Source of the DNA: Bacteroidales bacterium
Lineage (GTDB): Bacteria; Bacteroidota; Bacteroidia; Bacteroidales; UBA12077
Direction of reading: 5' to 3'
Assembly: GCA_016342685.1 (NCBI GenBank)
Contig: JAEINU010000005.1
Span: forward strand, 124,001 to 188,000
Length of the DNA: 64,000 nt
The notes under the pieces were generated by a model, which searched no databases, was not told the origin of the DNA, and saw only the letters and a list, made by a program, of their open reading frames with translations. Of the stretch, positions 44,277 through 54,697 are shown one piece after another. Made by a program: the position numbers and the translations under genes. Numbering within the stretch: position 1 is the first letter of the stretch; every line of letters starts with the position of its first letter.

Positions 44277-45671
44277 TTATTGTTTAATTCTTGATACTTG
44301 TGCCATTAATTCACCTTCCATTGCTAAACTATCGCCTACAAAAGCTTGTCCAAACATATTAACTAAACCTCTTCTTATTGGAGAAAGAAGTTCAAGTCTG
44401 AAAATTATTGTATCGCCAGGAATTACTTTTCTTTTAAATTTTACCTTATCGATTTTTAAGAATAAGGTTTGAAAATTTTCTGGGTCTTCTACCTGACTAA
44501 GTGCTAAAATTCCTCCAATTTGAGCCATCGCCTCAATTTGTAATACACCAGGCATAATTGGTTCACTTGGAAAATGTCCCTGAAAGAAGTTTTCGTTCAT
44601 AGTAACATTTTTTATTCCAGTAACAACCTTTTCGTTCATTTCAAGAATTTTATCAATCAATAAAAATGGATATCGATGAGGAAGTAAGCCTTTAATCTGG
44701 TTAATATCGTATAAAGGTTTTTCGTTCGGATTATATTGTGGAATAGCAATTCTAGATAATTCCTTTCGGATATTACTTTTAATTATTTTTGCCAATTGTG
44801 TGTTTGCATAGTGTCCTGGACGCGATGCAACAATTTTTCCTTTTATTGGTTGTCCAATTAAAGATAAATCGCCAAGAATATCAAGTAGTTTATGTCGAGC
44901 AGGTTCATTGCTGAATCTTAAATCAATATTGTTTAAGATCCCTTCTTTAACTTTTACGTGTGGTTTGTTAAATAAATCAGCCATACGATCAAGTTCATCC
45001 TGACCAACTTCATTTTCCATGATCACAATTGCATTCTGAAGATCACCACCTTTTATTAAATTGTTCTTTAATAGGATTTCTAATTCGTGAAAGAAAACAA
45101 ATGTTCTAGATGAAGCAATCTCTTTTTCAAAATCATGTGATGGGTGATAAGATGCGTATTGATGTCCAAGTACTTTTGAGTTATAATCAACCATAACATC
45201 AACAGAGAATTGATCGTCTGGATATGCTACAAGCTCAATGTTATTTTCCTCATCGCGAAAAACGGTTCTTTCTTTAATTACATAGAAATTTCTTTCGACA
45301 GTTTGTTCTTTAATTCCAGCAGATTTTATAGCATCAACATACTGAATTGCACTTCCGTCTAAGATTGGAGCTTCAGGCCCGTCCATTTCAATTAATACAT
45401 TGTCTATTTCCATTCCAACCAAAGATGCCAGCATATGCTCCACGGTGTGAAGTCTTACACCATTTTCTTCCAAAACTGTTCCTCTTGAAGTTTCAACAAC
45501 ATTATCAGCATTTGCTTCAATAATCGGTTTCCCTTCTAGATCAATACGTTGAAATTTATACCCGTGATTTTCTGGGGCTGGACAAAATGTTATATTTACT
45601 TCGTACCCAGTATGTAATCCTTTTCCTTTTAAAGAAACTGATTTATGGATAGTTTTTTGCATTTGCGACAT
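44277..45671 (-). CDS. lpxC/fabZ: Bifunctional LpxC deacetylase/FabZ dehydratase
   Basis: Fusion of two envelope-lipid enzymes, characteristic of Bacteroidota. Residues about 1-300 are LpxC, the zinc-dependent deacetylase that commits UDP-acyl-GlcNAc to lipid A: zinc ligands are in LHTVEHMLASL and ARHKLLDILGDLSL. Residues about 320-464 are FabZ, the 3-hydroxyacyl-ACP dehydratase of fatty-acid synthesis, with HRYPFLLIDKILE and the active-site His and Glu in QGHFPSEPIMPGVLQIEAMAQ. Both active sites look intact. The two activities compete for or supply the same hydroxyacyl-ACP pool, a likely reason for the fusion. I start at ATG 45671 (MSQMQKTIHKSV); the frame extends eight codons further to a TTG without family support. 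Confidence 0.95.
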   Translation of the reverse strand: MSQMQKTIHKSVSLKGKGLHTGYEVNITFCPAPENHGYKFQRIDLEGKPIIEANADNVVETSRGTVLEENGVRLHTVEHMLASLVGMEIDNVLIEMDGPEAPILDGSAIQYVDAIKSAGIKEQTVERNFYVIKERTVFRDEENNIELVAYPDDQFSVDVMVDYNSKVLGHQYASYHPSHDFEKEIASSRTFVFFHELEILLKNNLIKGGDLQNAIVIMENEVGQDELDRMADLFNKPHVKVKEGILNNIDLRFSNEPARHKLLDILGDLSLIGQPIKGKIVASRPGHYANTQLAKIIKSNIRKELSRIAIPQYNPNEKPLYDINQIKGLLPHRYPFLLIDKILEMNEKVVTGIKNVTMNENFFQGHFPSEPIMPGVLQIEAMAQIGGILALSQVEDPENFQTLFLKIDKVKFKRKVIPGDTIIFRLELLSPIRRGLVNMFGQAFVGDSLAMEGELMAQVSRIKQ

Positions 45672-45793
45672 ATCTATAAATTTATTAAAATTCAATTCAA
45701 GAATAAAAAAAATCGTCGCAAGTTACAAAAATCTAAATTAAATTCACGAATTAGATTTCTGTTAATTCTGAGAACCTGCAAATAAGGATTCAA

Positions 45794-46831
45794 TTATTCA
45801 GATTGAAGTCTCTTAAGTTCGTTTTCTAATTCTTTTACACGTTTAAATAAATCTGGAAGTTGTTTGTAAACAATAAATGATCTTTGAAAATCTCTTATGT
45901 TAAAAGCCGGCGTTCCCATTACAATGCTATTTTCTTCTTTAATAGTATTTGGAATTCCGGCTTGCGGTGTAACCTTTACACCATCTGCAATTTGAATATG
46001 TGGTGCAATTCCCGATTGTCCTCCAAACTGACAGTTCTTACCAACCTTAGTTGATCCTGCCACTCCACTTTGCGCTGCTATTACTGTGTTTTCTCCAATT
46101 TGAACGTTATGTCCAATCTGATTTAAGTTATCTAATTTAGCGCCTTTTCTAATATATGTAGATCCCATTGTGGCACGATCTATTGTAGTATTAGATCCTA
46201 CTTCAACATTATCTTCAATCACAACATTTCCTAATTGTGGGATTTTACGATAAACATTATTTTCATCAGGAGCAAAACCAAATCCGTCGGAACCAATTAC
46301 AGCACCTGCATGAATTATGCAGTTCTCTCCAATAATACACTCATGATAAACTTTTACGCCTGCGTTTAAGGTGGTGTGTTTTTTAATTGTAACATCGTCA
46401 TCAACAAAAACGTGAGGGTTTAAACTAACGTTATCTTCTATTACAACATTTTCTCCAATATAAACAAATGGTGCAATATAAACGCCGTCACCAATTTTTG
46501 CCGATTTTTCAATAAATGCTAAGGAACTTACACCTTGTTTTACAGGTTTTGATTGCTCGGCTAGCTCAAGAAGTTTGGCGAAGCATTCATAGGCATTATC
46601 AACTTTTATTAGAGTTGCAGAAACATCTTGTTCAAGTTCATAATCCTTATTAATTAAAACAATTGATGCATTTGTTGTATACAGGTATTTAGTATATTTA
46701 GGGTTAGCTAGAAAAGCTAATGTTCCTGATTCAGCTTCTTCAATTTTAGCTACATTGTTCACTTTAATTTCAGGATCTCCTACAACTTCTCCGTTTAAAA
46801 ATTCTGCAATTGCTTGTGCTGTAAATTCCAT
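45794..46831 (-). CDS. lpxD: UDP-3-O-(3-hydroxyacyl)glucosamine N-acyltransferase LpxD
   Basis: Third step of lipid A synthesis, N-acylation of UDP-3-O-acyl-glucosamine. The 345-aa protein has the N-terminal uridine-binding domain ([33 protein letters not shown]), a hexapeptide beta helix from about residue 105, the signature [25 protein letters not shown] with the catalytic His, and a C-terminal helix ([16 protein letters not shown]). Length is normal. It lies between the HD phosphohydrolase (38 bases upstream) and lpxC/fabZ (122 bases downstream to the chosen start), in a gene order common in this phylum. Confidence 0.96.
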   Translation of the reverse strand: MEFTAQAIAEFLNGEVVGDPEIKVNNVAKIEEAESGTLAFLANPKYTKYLYTTNASIVLINKDYELEQDVSATLIKVDNAYECFAKLLELAEQSKPVKQGVSSLAFIEKSAKIGDGVYIAPFVYIGENVVIEDNVSLNPHVFVDDDVTIKKHTTLNAGVKVYHECIIGENCIIHAGAVIGSDGFGFAPDENNVYRKIPQLGNVVIEDNVEVGSNTTIDRATMGSTYIRKGAKLDNLNQIGHNVQIGENTVIAAQSGVAGSTKVGKNCQFGGQSGIAPHIQIADGVKVTPQAGIPNTIKEENSIVMGTPAFNIRDFQRSFIVYKQLPDLFKRVKELENELKRLQSE

Positions 46832-46869
46832 GTTTGTTAGTATTATAAATGTGTGTGGTAAAAATAATA

Positions 46870-48102
46870 TTAAATATTAATAATTTCTTTAGGATAACAT
46901 AAAAAATATTTCCTAACGGTTTTAGATAATATCGATGTATTTAACATATCAGACGCATCTGCAATATCTACCAAAGACCCATCTTTGTATAAAATTTGGA
47001 TTTTCTCGTCTAAGACACTATAAGCCTCTTTACTAATGTGATTTGTAAAAACAAAATACTCTAGTTCGTCTTTGGAAAGATTTAATTTTACTGATGCTTT
47101 CTTTCTTAATTCCTCAATTTTATGATTTTCAAATGGCGTGTTCTGAATCTCAATTTTATAGAGATGTCTGTTTAAAAGATTTTTTGATAACAATGAAAGG
47201 ACTTTATCTTCATGGTTTGTCCAGTTTTTAACAAGTGCCAAAATATCGTTATCGTCGATAATTGAGAAGTTTTCTAAAATAGCATGAGTGTTTTTATCTT
47301 TTGCCTTAAAAAAGAAATCAAATTCTTTACTTAAATATATTTCCTTGTTTTCTTTTATGAGATATTTTACGCGTTTAAAAATTTTTAATAAAAGTTGTTC
47401 TGCCGAAACAACAGTTTTATGTAAATACACTTGCCAATACATTAACCAACGAGCGATTAGAAACTTTTCAATTGAATAAATTCCTTTAGCTTCTACAACC
47501 AGTTGATCGTTAACAACATTAAGCATTTTTATTATTCTATCAGAACTAATCACACCTTCAGAAACCCCAGTATAAAAACTATCGCGGCGAAGATAATCCA
47601 AACGATCTACATCTAATTGGCTAGAAACTAGCTGATGAAGGAACTTTTTGTGATATTTATTCGAGAATATTTTTATTGCTAAATCAAGCTGTCCTTTGAA
47701 TTCTTTATTTAACTCTTGCATATACAAAAGAGATAAATCTTCATGTCCAAATTCTGTAGCGATATTATTTTCCAGCGTATGAGAAAATGGTCCATGACCA
47801 ATATCATGCAATAATATTGCTAGAGTAACAGCATTTTCTTCGTCAGATGAAATCTCTACATTTTTTAATCGAAGAGTCCCAATTGCATTGTTAATTAAAT
47901 GAACAGCGCCTAGTGTGTGTTGAAATCTAGTATGTACTGCACCTGGATAAACATAATCGGTTAATCCTAATTGTTTTATTCTTCTAAGTCGCTGAAAGTA
48001 GCGATGCTCAATTATATCGTAAATGATTTCAGACGGAATATTTATAAGACCGTATACTGGATCATTAACAATTTTTCGTTTATTCGACCAATTTTCTGTC
48101 AC
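46870..48102 (-). CDS. HD-domain phosphohydrolase (SAMHD1/dGTPase-like)
   Basis: A 410-aa metal-dependent phosphohydrolase of the HD superfamily. The metal site is formed by His in [14 protein letters not shown], the HD pair in [18 protein letters not shown], and a later Asp in [16 protein letters not shown]. This arrangement matches the SAMHD1/YpgQ-like dNTPase group. The N-terminal [14 protein letters not shown] is a common opening of this family. The natural substrate is unproven; deoxynucleotide triphosphates are the usual suspicion. It is the promoter-proximal gene of the lpx run, and its own -7 box overlaps the divergent region shared with rimP. Confidence 0.88.
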   Translation of the reverse strand: MTENWSNKRKIVNDPVYGLINIPSEIIYDIIEHRYFQRLRRIKQLGLTDYVYPGAVHTRFQHTLGAVHLINNAIGTLRLKNVEISSDEENAVTLAILLHDIGHGPFSHTLENNIATEFGHEDLSLLYMQELNKEFKGQLDLAIKIFSNKYHKKFLHQLVSSQLDVDRLDYLRRDSFYTGVSEGVISSDRIIKMLNVVNDQLVVEAKGIYSIEKFLIARWLMYWQVYLHKTVVSAEQLLLKIFKRVKYLIKENKEIYLSKEFDFFFKAKDKNTHAILENFSIIDDNDILALVKNWTNHEDKVLSLLSKNLLNRHLYKIEIQNTPFENHKIEELRKKASVKLNLSKDELEYFVFTNHISKEAYSVLDEKIQILYKDGSLVDIADASDMLNTSILSKTVRKYFLCYPKEIINI

Positions 48103-48124
48103 AGCTAAATGTTTTATACATGTT

Positions 48125-48154
48125 CAAAAATACAAGAAATTGAGGAATTTGAAA
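48125..48154 (-). promoter_or_regulatory. Promoter of the HD-lpxD-lpxC/fabZ-lpxA operon
   Basis: Minus strand TATTTTTG at 48132-48125, an exact -7 match, with TTTC at 48154-48151 in place of the -33 TTTG and an 18-base spacer. It predicts a leader of about 15 bases. Confidence 0.52.
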
Positions 48155-48259
48155 CTTATTTTTTATACTTGTTTTTAAGGGCGCTTTTAGTTTGTTTGAA
48201 AAATATTTTTAATAAGTAAAGTTATAAAATCAAAAAGGCCTAATTTTCAAGCTAATAAT

Positions 48260-48290
48260 TTTGTGAATTCCAAGATTATTTATACTTTTG
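48260..48290 (+). promoter_or_regulatory. Promoter of the rimP-nusA-infB operon
   Basis: TTTG at 48260-48263 and TACTTTTG at 48283-48290 match both Bacteroidota consensus elements, with a 19-base spacer. This is the best promoter match in the window. Transcription should start near 48296, giving a leader of about 55 bases that contains a GC-rich hairpin. Confidence 0.75.
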
Positions 48291-48312
48291 CAGCGAAGTA
48301 AGAATTAGGGTA

Positions 48313-48331
48313 AGGGGGACATTGTCCCCTT
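48313..48331 (+). promoter_or_regulatory. Leader hairpin of the rimP operon (possible attenuator)
   Basis: GGGGAC (48315-48320) pairs with GTCCCC (48324-48329) across a three-base loop ATT, extended by G-U and A-T pairs to eight. It is followed by a T-rich stretch (TTGTTATTATCTT). It sits between the promoter and the rimP ribosome-binding site TTGGAGAAAG, the shape of an attenuator or a translational control element. Confidence 0.55.
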
Positions 48332-48351
48332 TGTTATTATCTTGGAGAAAG

Positions 48352-48819
48352 ATGATTGATAAAGGAATAATAAAAAATATTATAGAAGATATTGTAAATG
48401 AGAAGGATGCCTTTGTTGTTGATGTAAAGGTGGGTGCTTCAAATAAGATTAATATCGAAATAGATAGTTTGTCAGGTTTTTCTATTAACGATTGTGTTGA
48501 AGTTAGTAGATTAATAGAAAGTAAACTGGACAGAGAAGAGGAAGATTTTGAGTTAGAAGTTGCCTCGGCTGGTTTATCCGAACCATTTAAGGTGATTCAA
48601 CAATATCAGAAAAATCTTGGCGAAGAGATTGAAACAGTTACAAATGAAGGATTAAAAATTGTAGGTGTTTTGTCAAATGTTTCAAGCGACAGTTTTGAAA
48701 TAGAAGAGACTAAAATGGTGAAGGTTGAAGGTAAAAAGAAAAAACAAAGTGTTGTTGAAAAGCACTTATTTAACTTTAATCAAGTAAAATCAACAAAGAT
48801 TATTATTAAGTTTAAATAA
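48352..48819 (+). CDS. rimP: Ribosome maturation factor RimP
   Basis: A 155-aa factor for late assembly of the 30S subunit. The N-terminal alpha/beta domain shows the family pattern VNEKDAFVVDVKVG, NDCVEVSRLIESKLD and FELEVASAGLSEPFK. The C-terminal SH3-like barrel (about 80-150) carries the usual Lys-rich end. I start at ATG 48352 because TTGGAGAAAG lies directly before it; the frame itself runs up to a TTG within the leader hairpin. It is the first gene of the conserved rimP-nusA-infB operon, 22 bases before nusA. Confidence 0.92.
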   Translation: MIDKGIIKNIIEDIVNEKDAFVVDVKVGASNKINIEIDSLSGFSINDCVEVSRLIESKLDREEEDFELEVASAGLSEPFKVIQQYQKNLGEEIETVTNEGLKIVGVLSNVSSDSFEIEETKMVKVEGKKKKQSVVEKHLFNFNQVKSTKIIIKFK

Positions 48820-48841
48820 AAGATAAAATATATATAGTAAG

Positions 48842-50080
48842 ATGGAAAATTTGAATTTAATCGACACGTTTTCGGAGTTTAAAGAGTTGAAGAATATTGA
48901 TCGTGCAACGATGATGACTGTTTTGGAAGATGTTTTCCGTAGTTTATTGCTTAAGAAATTTGGAACCGACGAGAATTTTGATGTTATAATTAATATCGAT
49001 AAAGGAGATTTTGAGATTTGGAGAAATCGCGAAGTTGTTAAGGATGGTGAAATTGAAGACCAAAATCTTCAAATTACATTAACCGAAGCTAAAAAAATTG
49101 ATAATGACTACGAAGTAGGAGAAGAAGTTACCGACGAAGTTAAATTGTTAGATTTTGGAAGAAGAGCAATTTTATCCTTAAGACAGAATCTTACGAATCG
49201 TATTCTGGATTTAGAAAAAAATAACATTTTTAATAAATATAAAGATAAGATTGGTGATATTGTAACTGGAGAGGTTTATCAAGTTTGGAAAAAAGAAATC
49301 CTTACTCTGGATGATGAAGGAAATGAATTGATCTTACCTAAGACAGAACAAATTCCTTCCGATTATTTTAGAAAAGGAGATACTATTAGAGCGGTCGTTG
49401 TTCGTGTTGAGATGAGAAACAATAATCCCTTAATTATTTTATCTAGAACATCACCGGTATTCTTAGAAAGATTATTTGAACTTGAAGTTCCTGAGATTTT
49501 TGATGGATTAATTACAATTAAAAACATTGTACGTATTCCCGGAGAAAGAGCAAAAGTGGCTGTTGAATCTTACGATGAAAGAATTGATCCTGTTGGAGCT
49601 TGTGTTGGTATGAAAGGTTCTAGAATTCATGGAATTGTTCGTGAATTGAAAAATGAAAATATTGATGTAATTAATTTTACACAAAATACTCAATTGTTTA
49701 TTCAAAGAGCATTGAGTCCTGCTAAGATTATCTCAATAAAGCTTAACGAAGAAACAAAACGTGCAAGTGTTTATTTATTGCCAGAAGAAGTTTCTTTAGC
49801 AATTGGTAAAGGTGGTTTAAATATAAAATTGGCAGGTCAGCTTTCGGGTTATGAAATAGACGTTTATAGAGAGACCGAAGAGGAAGATGACGAAGATGTA
49901 GGTATCGACGAATTTACAGATGAAATTGAAAGCTGGATCCTAGATGAATTAAAAGCGATTGGTTGTGATACAGCTAAAAGTGTTTTAGAATTGTCTCGAG
50001 AAGATCTAATTAAGAGGACTGATTTAGAAGAAGAAACAGTAGATGATATTCTTAGAATATTTACAACTGAGTTTGAATAG
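48842..50080 (+). CDS. nusA: Transcription termination/antitermination factor NusA
   Basis: A 412-aa RNA polymerase-associated factor for pausing, termination and antitermination. Order of domains: N-terminal polymerase-binding domain (1-125), S1 domain at about 132-200 (GDIVTGEVYQVWKKEI), then KH1 and KH2 (VAVESYDERIDPVGACVGMKGSRI and VSLAIGKGGLNIKLAGQLSGYEIDV with the GxxG motifs). An acidic linker follows and a C-terminal helix-hairpin-helix (LKAIGCDTAKSVLELSREDL). Length matches other Bacteroidota NusA proteins, which lack the second acidic repeat of E. coli. In many bacteria NusA feeds back on its own operon leader, which fits the hairpin upstream of rimP (inference). Confidence 0.96.
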   Translation: MENLNLIDTFSEFKELKNIDRATMMTVLEDVFRSLLLKKFGTDENFDVIINIDKGDFEIWRNREVVKDGEIEDQNLQITLTEAKKIDNDYEVGEEVTDEVKLLDFGRRAILSLRQNLTNRILDLEKNNIFNKYKDKIGDIVTGEVYQVWKKEILTLDDEGNELILPKTEQIPSDYFRKGDTIRAVVVRVEMRNNNPLIILSRTSPVFLERLFELEVPEIFDGLITIKNIVRIPGERAKVAVESYDERIDPVGACVGMKGSRIHGIVRELKNENIDVINFTQNTQLFIQRALSPAKIISIKLNEETKRASVYLLPEEVSLAIGKGGLNIKLAGQLSGYEIDVYRETEEEDDEDVGIDEFTDEIESWILDELKAIGCDTAKSVLELSREDLIKRTDLEEETVDDILRIFTTEFE

Positions 50081-50147
50081 ATTCTTTTAATGGAGATTAT
50101 AAAGCGTATTCAGTTTTTTGGATGATAAAATTGGTTTAGAAAAAAAT

Positions 50148-53135
50148 ATGGGAACAGGAAAAGCAACAAGACTTAGTAAAGCAGCAAGAGAGTTTAATGT
50201 AGGAATATCAACAATAGTTGAGTTTCTTCAAAAGAAGGGTTTTGAAATTGATTCAAATCCTAACACAAAGATTTCTGATGATCTATATAAACTATTAGTT
50301 GTAGAATATCACTCTGATCTTGATATTAAAAAGGAATCAGAAAGATTGAGTATGGAACAGTTTCGAGGTAATAAAGAAACTGTAACTATTGATGATGAAA
50401 ATGAGGTTTCTGAACAAGAATCGGAATCTGAAGAAAATGTGCATCATGAAGAGGAAATTCTTATAAAAGATTTTTCTTCCAGTGCTCTCAAAGTTAAAGA
50501 AGATAAGCCAAAAGAAACAGTGAAAGTTGTTGGTAAAATTGATCTTGAGCCCAAGAAAAAGGAAGAAGTAAAAGAAGAGCCCGTTGCAAAAATAATTGAA
50601 GAAAAACCAGAAGTTAAAGTTCCACTTGAAGAAGTTCCTGTAGAAGAAAAACCAGTTGTAGAGGAAGTTATTGAAAAAGTTGTCGAGAAAGTTGTTGAGA
50701 AAAAAGAACCTGAACATAAAGAAGATAAAGATACGCCAAAGGTTGTTGGTAAAATTGATTTATCATCATTAAATCAAAAAACCAGACCAGACAAGAAATC
50801 AAAAAAGCAACGGGAAGAGGAGAAAAAACAGGTATTTGAAAAACAAAAACCAACTCCAACTCCAAAAAATCATCAAGAAGGGACTAAAACTATTAAAGAA
50901 GAAGTTGCCCCTAAGGTTGAGGAAGCGGCTAAACCTGATGATGGTATATATAAATCGAAGGTTCAGAGATTAACAGGGCCAACAGTTGTAGGTAAAATAG
51001 TTTTACCTGATCCTCCAAAGGAAAAGAAGAAAGAGCCTGTTGCATCTTCTGATGATCAAAAAAATAAAAGGAAAAAAAGAAAAAGAATACATAAGGATAA
51101 AGAAAAGGTTGATGTTACTAAAAAAACTGATCCAAACAAGCCAAAAACACCAGGGCAAGGTCAGGATAAAAAAGGTGGTGATAGAGAGCGCTTTAAGCCT
51201 AAGGCTAAAAGGAAAAAACAACTTCGCCCTGAAGTAAGTGAAGTAGATGTTCAAAAGCAAATAAAAGATACTCTGGCAAGATTAACTTCTAAAGGTAAAT
51301 CTAAAGGTTCTAAACACAGAAGAGATAAACGAGAGGCTGTTAGTCAGAAAGTACAGGAAGAACTAGAACAACAAGAAATTGACAAGCAAGTACTTAAAGT
51401 TACAGAATTTGTTTCTGTAAACGAACTTGCTACTATGATGGATGTTGGAGCAACAGAAGTTATTTCGGTTTGTATGAACTTGGGCTTATTAGTATCCATC
51501 AATCAAAGGCTTGATGCAGAAACAATGGCATTAGTTGCTGATGAATTTAACTTCACTGTTGAATTTATTAGTGTTGAGGTACAAGAAGCGATTAAAGAAG
51601 AAGAAGATAAAGCGGAAGATTTATTGCCAAGGTCTCCAATAGTTACCGTAATGGGACATGTTGATCATGGTAAAACTTCATTGTTGGATTATATTAGAAA
51701 AGCAAATGTTATTGCTGGTGAAGCTGGAGGTATTACCCAGCATATTGGGGCTTATAGTGTTGAAATTGATAATGGCAAAACAATCACATTTTTAGATACT
51801 CCTGGACACGAGGCATTTACGGCAATGCGTGCTCGTGGAGCTCAAGTAACTGATATTGCAATTATTGTTGTTTCTGCTGATGATAATGTTATGCCACAGA
51901 CTGTAGAAGCAATAAATCATGCGAGTGCAGCAGGTGTTCCAATTATTTTTGCCATTAATAAGATTGATAAAGCAGGAGCGAATCCTGAAAAGATTAAAGA
52001 AAAACTTGCCAACATGAATTATCTTGTAGAATCATGGGGTGGACAATATCAGTCTCAAGATATTTCGGCTAAGCAAGGTACAAATATAGAGGCATTGTTA
52101 GAGAAAGTTTTACTTGAAGCAGAAATGTTAGATCTTAAAGCGAATCCAAATAAGAGAGCTTCGGGTACAGTAATTGAATCAGAGCTTGATAAAGGTAGAG
52201 GTTATATTTCTACAATCCTGATTGAGTCGGGAACTCTTAATATAGGTGATGTTGTTTTAGCAGGAAGTTATTTTGGACACGCAAAAGCAATGTATAATGA
52301 AAGAGGAAAACGTGTAGAAACAATAGGACCAGCTACTCCTGTGCAGATTTTAGGATTAAATGGAGCACCTCAAGCTGGGGATAAGTTTAATGTAATGGAT
52401 AGCGATAAAGAAGCTAGAGAAATTACTAATAAACGAGAGCAGTTGCAGAGAGAGCAAAGTTTACGTACTCAAAAACATATTACACTTGATGAAATTGGAA
52501 GACGTATTGCTATTGGTAACTTCCGGGAAATAAATATTATTGTTAAAGGTGATGTGGATGGATCAATTGAAGCACTATCTGATTCGTTAATAAAATTAGG
52601 AACTGAAGAAATTCAAGTAAATATACTTCATAAAGGTGTTGGTCAAATATCAGAATCTGATGTTCTTTTAGCTGCTACATCAAATGCAATTATTATTGGA
52701 TTCCAGGTAAGACCTTCTGTTAATGCAAGAAGACTTGCCGAGAAGGAAGAAATTGACATTCGTTTATATTCAGTTATTTACGATGCAATTAATGAGGTGA
52801 AAGATGCAATGGAAGGTATGTTATCACCAGATATTAAGGAAGAAATTATTGCTACTGTTGAGGTTCGAGAAACGTTCAGAATTAAGAAGGTTGGAACAAT
52901 TGCCGGTTGTATGGTTAAAGAAGGTAAGATTCATAGAAATACTAGTGTGAGGATAATTCGTGATGGTATAGTTGTACATACGGGATCGCTTGGATCGCTC
53001 AAACGTTTCAAAGATGATGTTAAAGAAGTTTCATCTGGATATGAATGTGGACTAAATATGGAAAACTTTAACGATATTCAAGTTGGAGATATCATTGAAG
53101 GTTATCAGGAAACAGAAGTTAGAAAGAAATTATAA
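50148..53135 (+). CDS. infB: Translation initiation factor IF-2
   Basis: A 995-aa GTPase that places initiator tRNA on the 30S subunit. Start chosen at ATG 50148 ([19 protein letters not shown]), which begins the conserved N-terminal domain; the frame extends to a TTG ten codons earlier. Residues about 60-440 form a long, low-complexity Lys/Glu/Pro/Val linker with repeated KVVGKIDL and VVGKI motifs, expanded as in other Bacteroidota. The GTPase domain is at about 495-665: G1 [10 protein letters not shown]3 DTPGHEAF, G4 NKID. Domains II to IV follow and end with the tRNA-binding C2 region ([25 protein letters not shown]). It ends at a 25-bp hairpin terminator. Confidence 0.97.
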   Translation: MGTGKATRLSKAAREFNVGISTIVEFLQKKGFEIDSNPNTKISDDLYKLLVVEYHSDLDIKKESERLSMEQFRGNKETVTIDDENEVSEQESESEENVHHEEEILIKDFSSSALKVKEDKPKETVKVVGKIDLEPKKKEEVKEEPVAKIIEEKPEVKVPLEEVPVEEKPVVEEVIEKVVEKVVEKKEPEHKEDKDTPKVVGKIDLSSLNQKTRPDKKSKKQREEEKKQVFEKQKPTPTPKNHQEGTKTIKEEVAPKVEEAAKPDDGIYKSKVQRLTGPTVVGKIVLPDPPKEKKKEPVASSDDQKNKRKKRKRIHKDKEKVDVTKKTDPNKPKTPGQGQDKKGGDRERFKPKAKRKKQLRPEVSEVDVQKQIKDTLARLTSKGKSKGSKHRRDKREAVSQKVQEELEQQEIDKQVLKVTEFVSVNELATMMDVGATEVISVCMNLGLLVSINQRLDAETMALVADEFNFTVEFISVEVQEAIKEEEDKAEDLLPRSPIVTVMGHVDHGKTSLLDYIRKANVIAGEAGGITQHIGAYSVEIDNGKTITFLDTPGHEAFTAMRARGAQVTDIAIIVVSADDNVMPQTVEAINHASAAGVPIIFAINKIDKAGANPEKIKEKLANMNYLVESWGGQYQSQDISAKQGTNIEALLEKVLLEAEMLDLKANPNKRASGTVIESELDKGRGYISTILIESGTLNIGDVVLAGSYFGHAKAMYNERGKRVETIGPATPVQILGLNGAPQAGDKFNVMDSDKEAREITNKREQLQREQSLRTQKHITLDEIGRRIAIGNFREINIIVKGDVDGSIEALSDSLIKLGTEEIQVNILHKGVGQISESDVLLAATSNAIIIGFQVRPSVNARRLAEKEEIDIRLYSVIYDAINEVKDAMEGMLSPDIKEEIIATVEVRETFRIKKVGTIAGCMVKEGKIHRNTSVRIIRDGIVVHTGSLGSLKRFKDDVKEVSSGYECGLNMENFNDIQVGDIIEGYQETEVRKKL

Positions 53136-53142
53136 TACAATT

Positions 53143-53198
53143 AATTATACATAAATAAAAAAGGCGCCTCAAAGCGCCTTTTTTATTTATGTATAATT
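53143..53198. terminator. Bidirectional terminator with a perfect 25-bp stem
   Basis: Arms 53143-53167 and 53174-53198 are perfect inverted copies with loop CTCAAA. The core is AAAAAAGGCGC/GCGCCTTTTTT, giving a U-run on either strand. It lies between convergent infB and the FKBP gene. Confidence 0.95.
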
Positions 53199-53206
53199 GT
53201 ATTTTT

Positions 53207-53686
53207 TTAATAAACGTCTCTTAATTCAACTTCATCAAGACTAATGTCGAATAATAAAACTGAACTTTTTGGAATAGTATCATAACTAGTAACATTTTCG
53301 TATACACCGTAACCAAGCTTTGACGGTATTAATAATGTACCGCTACCGCCTTCTTTAAACATAGGAATTCCTTCTTGCCATCCTTCTACGTAACTATATA
53401 ATGGAATTTCGTCAGCTATACCTTCATCAAATAAAGTACCATCAAGCAAAGTTCCTCTGTATGTTACTTTAACTATTGAGAATACATTTGGTCGATCGCC
53501 AGTTCCTTCTTCATCAATGATGTAATATAATCCGGATTTTGTTGATTGAGCCGTTAGGTTATTCTCTTCTAAATATTCCTCAATTATTTTCTTGTCTTTC
53601 CTTAATTGATCGGCTACTTTATCGTCATCACTGCATGCAATGAAGATAAATAATGAGGCCAATAATGGTAATAAAAGTTTTTTCAT
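53207..53686 (-). CDS. FKBP-type peptidyl-prolyl isomerase lipoprotein
   Basis: A 159-aa exported foldase. Lipobox Cys18 (FIFIAC) is followed by SDDDK, an acidic surface-export signal. A short helical spacer (RKDKKIIEEYLEENNL) leads to the FKBP domain from about residue 48: SGLYYIIDEEGTGD, VKVTYRGTLLDGTLFDEG, EGWQEGIPMFKEGGSGTLLIPSKLGYG and a final VLLFDISLDEVEL strand. Most active-site positions of FKBP12 (Tyr, Phe, Asp, Trp, Tyr) are recognisable. Proline isomerisation of surface or periplasmic proteins is expected. It has its own promoter and shares a terminator with infB. Confidence 0.92.
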   Translation of the reverse strand: MKKLLLPLLASLFIFIACSDDDKVADQLRKDKKIIEEYLEENNLTAQSTKSGLYYIIDEEGTGDRPNVFSIVKVTYRGTLLDGTLFDEGIADEIPLYSYVEGWQEGIPMFKEGGSGTLLIPSKLGYGVYENVTSYDTIPKSSVLLFDISLDEVELRDVY

Positions 53687-53700
53687 AGTTATTTTTTTTG

Positions 53701-53708
53701 CAAACTTA
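53701..53708 (-). promoter_or_regulatory. Candidate -7 box of the FKBP gene
   Basis: Minus strand TAAGTTTG, an exact TAnnTTTG match 14 bases before the ATG; a TTG lies 22 bases upstream (53733-53731), slightly farther than ideal. The leader would be very short. Confidence 0.48.
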
Positions 53709-53794
53709 ATAATATCTTAGATTTATATGGCAATTATTAGTTCTTTTAAAACATGCTAATTACAAATTTATTGCATTAGATTAATACATATGTT

Positions 53795-54691
53795 TTAGTT
53801 AGTTGATTTTTGCTTTCTTTTGTAAATGTAATCTGTAACATAAATCATTATAAATAATAATATAGTTAGAATTATTGATCCTTCAAATCCAAAATTCCCA
53901 CCAGTAATAATGTCATTGCCGGTTACATTTTGGTTTATAATCGATGCAGCATTCGTTCCGCTAACTTCAAATCCAAAAATCGGACCTTGAAAATAATTCC
54001 AGCTTACATGCAAGAGAATTGGAAACCATAAGTTTTTAGTGTAAATATATGTGATACCTAAGGCAAGTCCTGCAATTATCAGATTAAGCATACTAAGAAA
54101 ACTTAAATTAGGATTTAGACCATGTATAAGTGCAAAAAGCAATGCTGAAATAAGTAGTGCTATATATTTGTTTTTCATTGAGTTTAAAAGATTATTTAGG
54201 ATGTAACCTCTAAATACAATTTCTTCAACCATAGCTGCAAAAAGAAAAAAGATAAAGCTGTAAATCACAACTTTAGAATTGTAAACGACTGACTCTATTT
54301 CTAAATTTTTGGTTAATATTAAAATAATAAATCCCACAGATATTAATAACAAACCAACAAGAAACCCATTAACCATATCCAAGTATCTACCTTTAGTTGA
54401 AAGGCCCATTGAAACAATAGATTGTCTATCGATATATTTTCTGAATACAGCCGTAATAATAAATGTTGTTATAAGAGATGTCAATTGCATGAGGATATGT
54501 ATATGTAAAAAGTCTGGTTGTATAACTAGTTCAGCCAAACTAAATATATCGACATCTAAAATTCTGGACATTAGAACGCTCATAATTCCTTCTGTAATTA
54601 TTAGAACAAAAAGAAATGCAAGCATATACAGCAGAATCCTTAACCATGTTTTTTTTATAGCAGGCTTTTGAGTTGTGTTTTGGTTTTCCAT
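53795..54691 (-). CDS. CPBP family intramembrane glutamic endopeptidase
   Basis: A 298-aa protein with about eight membrane helices and the CPBP/CAAX-protease (Rce1-like) motifs in order: EEIVFRGYIL with the paired Glu and the Arg, then ALIHGLNPNL with the second-motif His, and ILLHVSWNYFQG with the third-motif His and Asn. The active-site residues are thus present. Bacterial members cleave or sequester membrane proteins, and some act in regulated intramembrane proteolysis. It lies six bases after the membrane-protein gene that follows the ECF sigma factor, so these three are probably one operon and possibly one signalling chain (inference). Confidence 0.82.
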   Translation of the reverse strand: MENQNTTQKPAIKKTWLRILLYMLAFLFVLIITEGIMSVLMSRILDVDIFSLAELVIQPDFLHIHILMQLTSLITTFIITAVFRKYIDRQSIVSMGLSTKGRYLDMVNGFLVGLLLISVGFIILILTKNLEIESVVYNSKVVIYSFIFFLFAAMVEEIVFRGYILNNLLNSMKNKYIALLISALLFALIHGLNPNLSFLSMLNLIIAGLALGITYIYTKNLWFPILLHVSWNYFQGPIFGFEVSGTNAASIINQNVTGNDIITGGNFGFEGSIILTILLFIMIYVTDYIYKRKQKSTN

Positions 54692-54697
54692 GATTTA

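Noticed and set aside
50337-50865. Long minus-strand frames opposite infB, rich in Phe, Asn and Leu
   Set aside because: They mirror the Lys/Glu-rich linker of IF-2 (AAG/GAA codons read backwards as CTT/TTC). The composition is low-complexity and there is no start signal.
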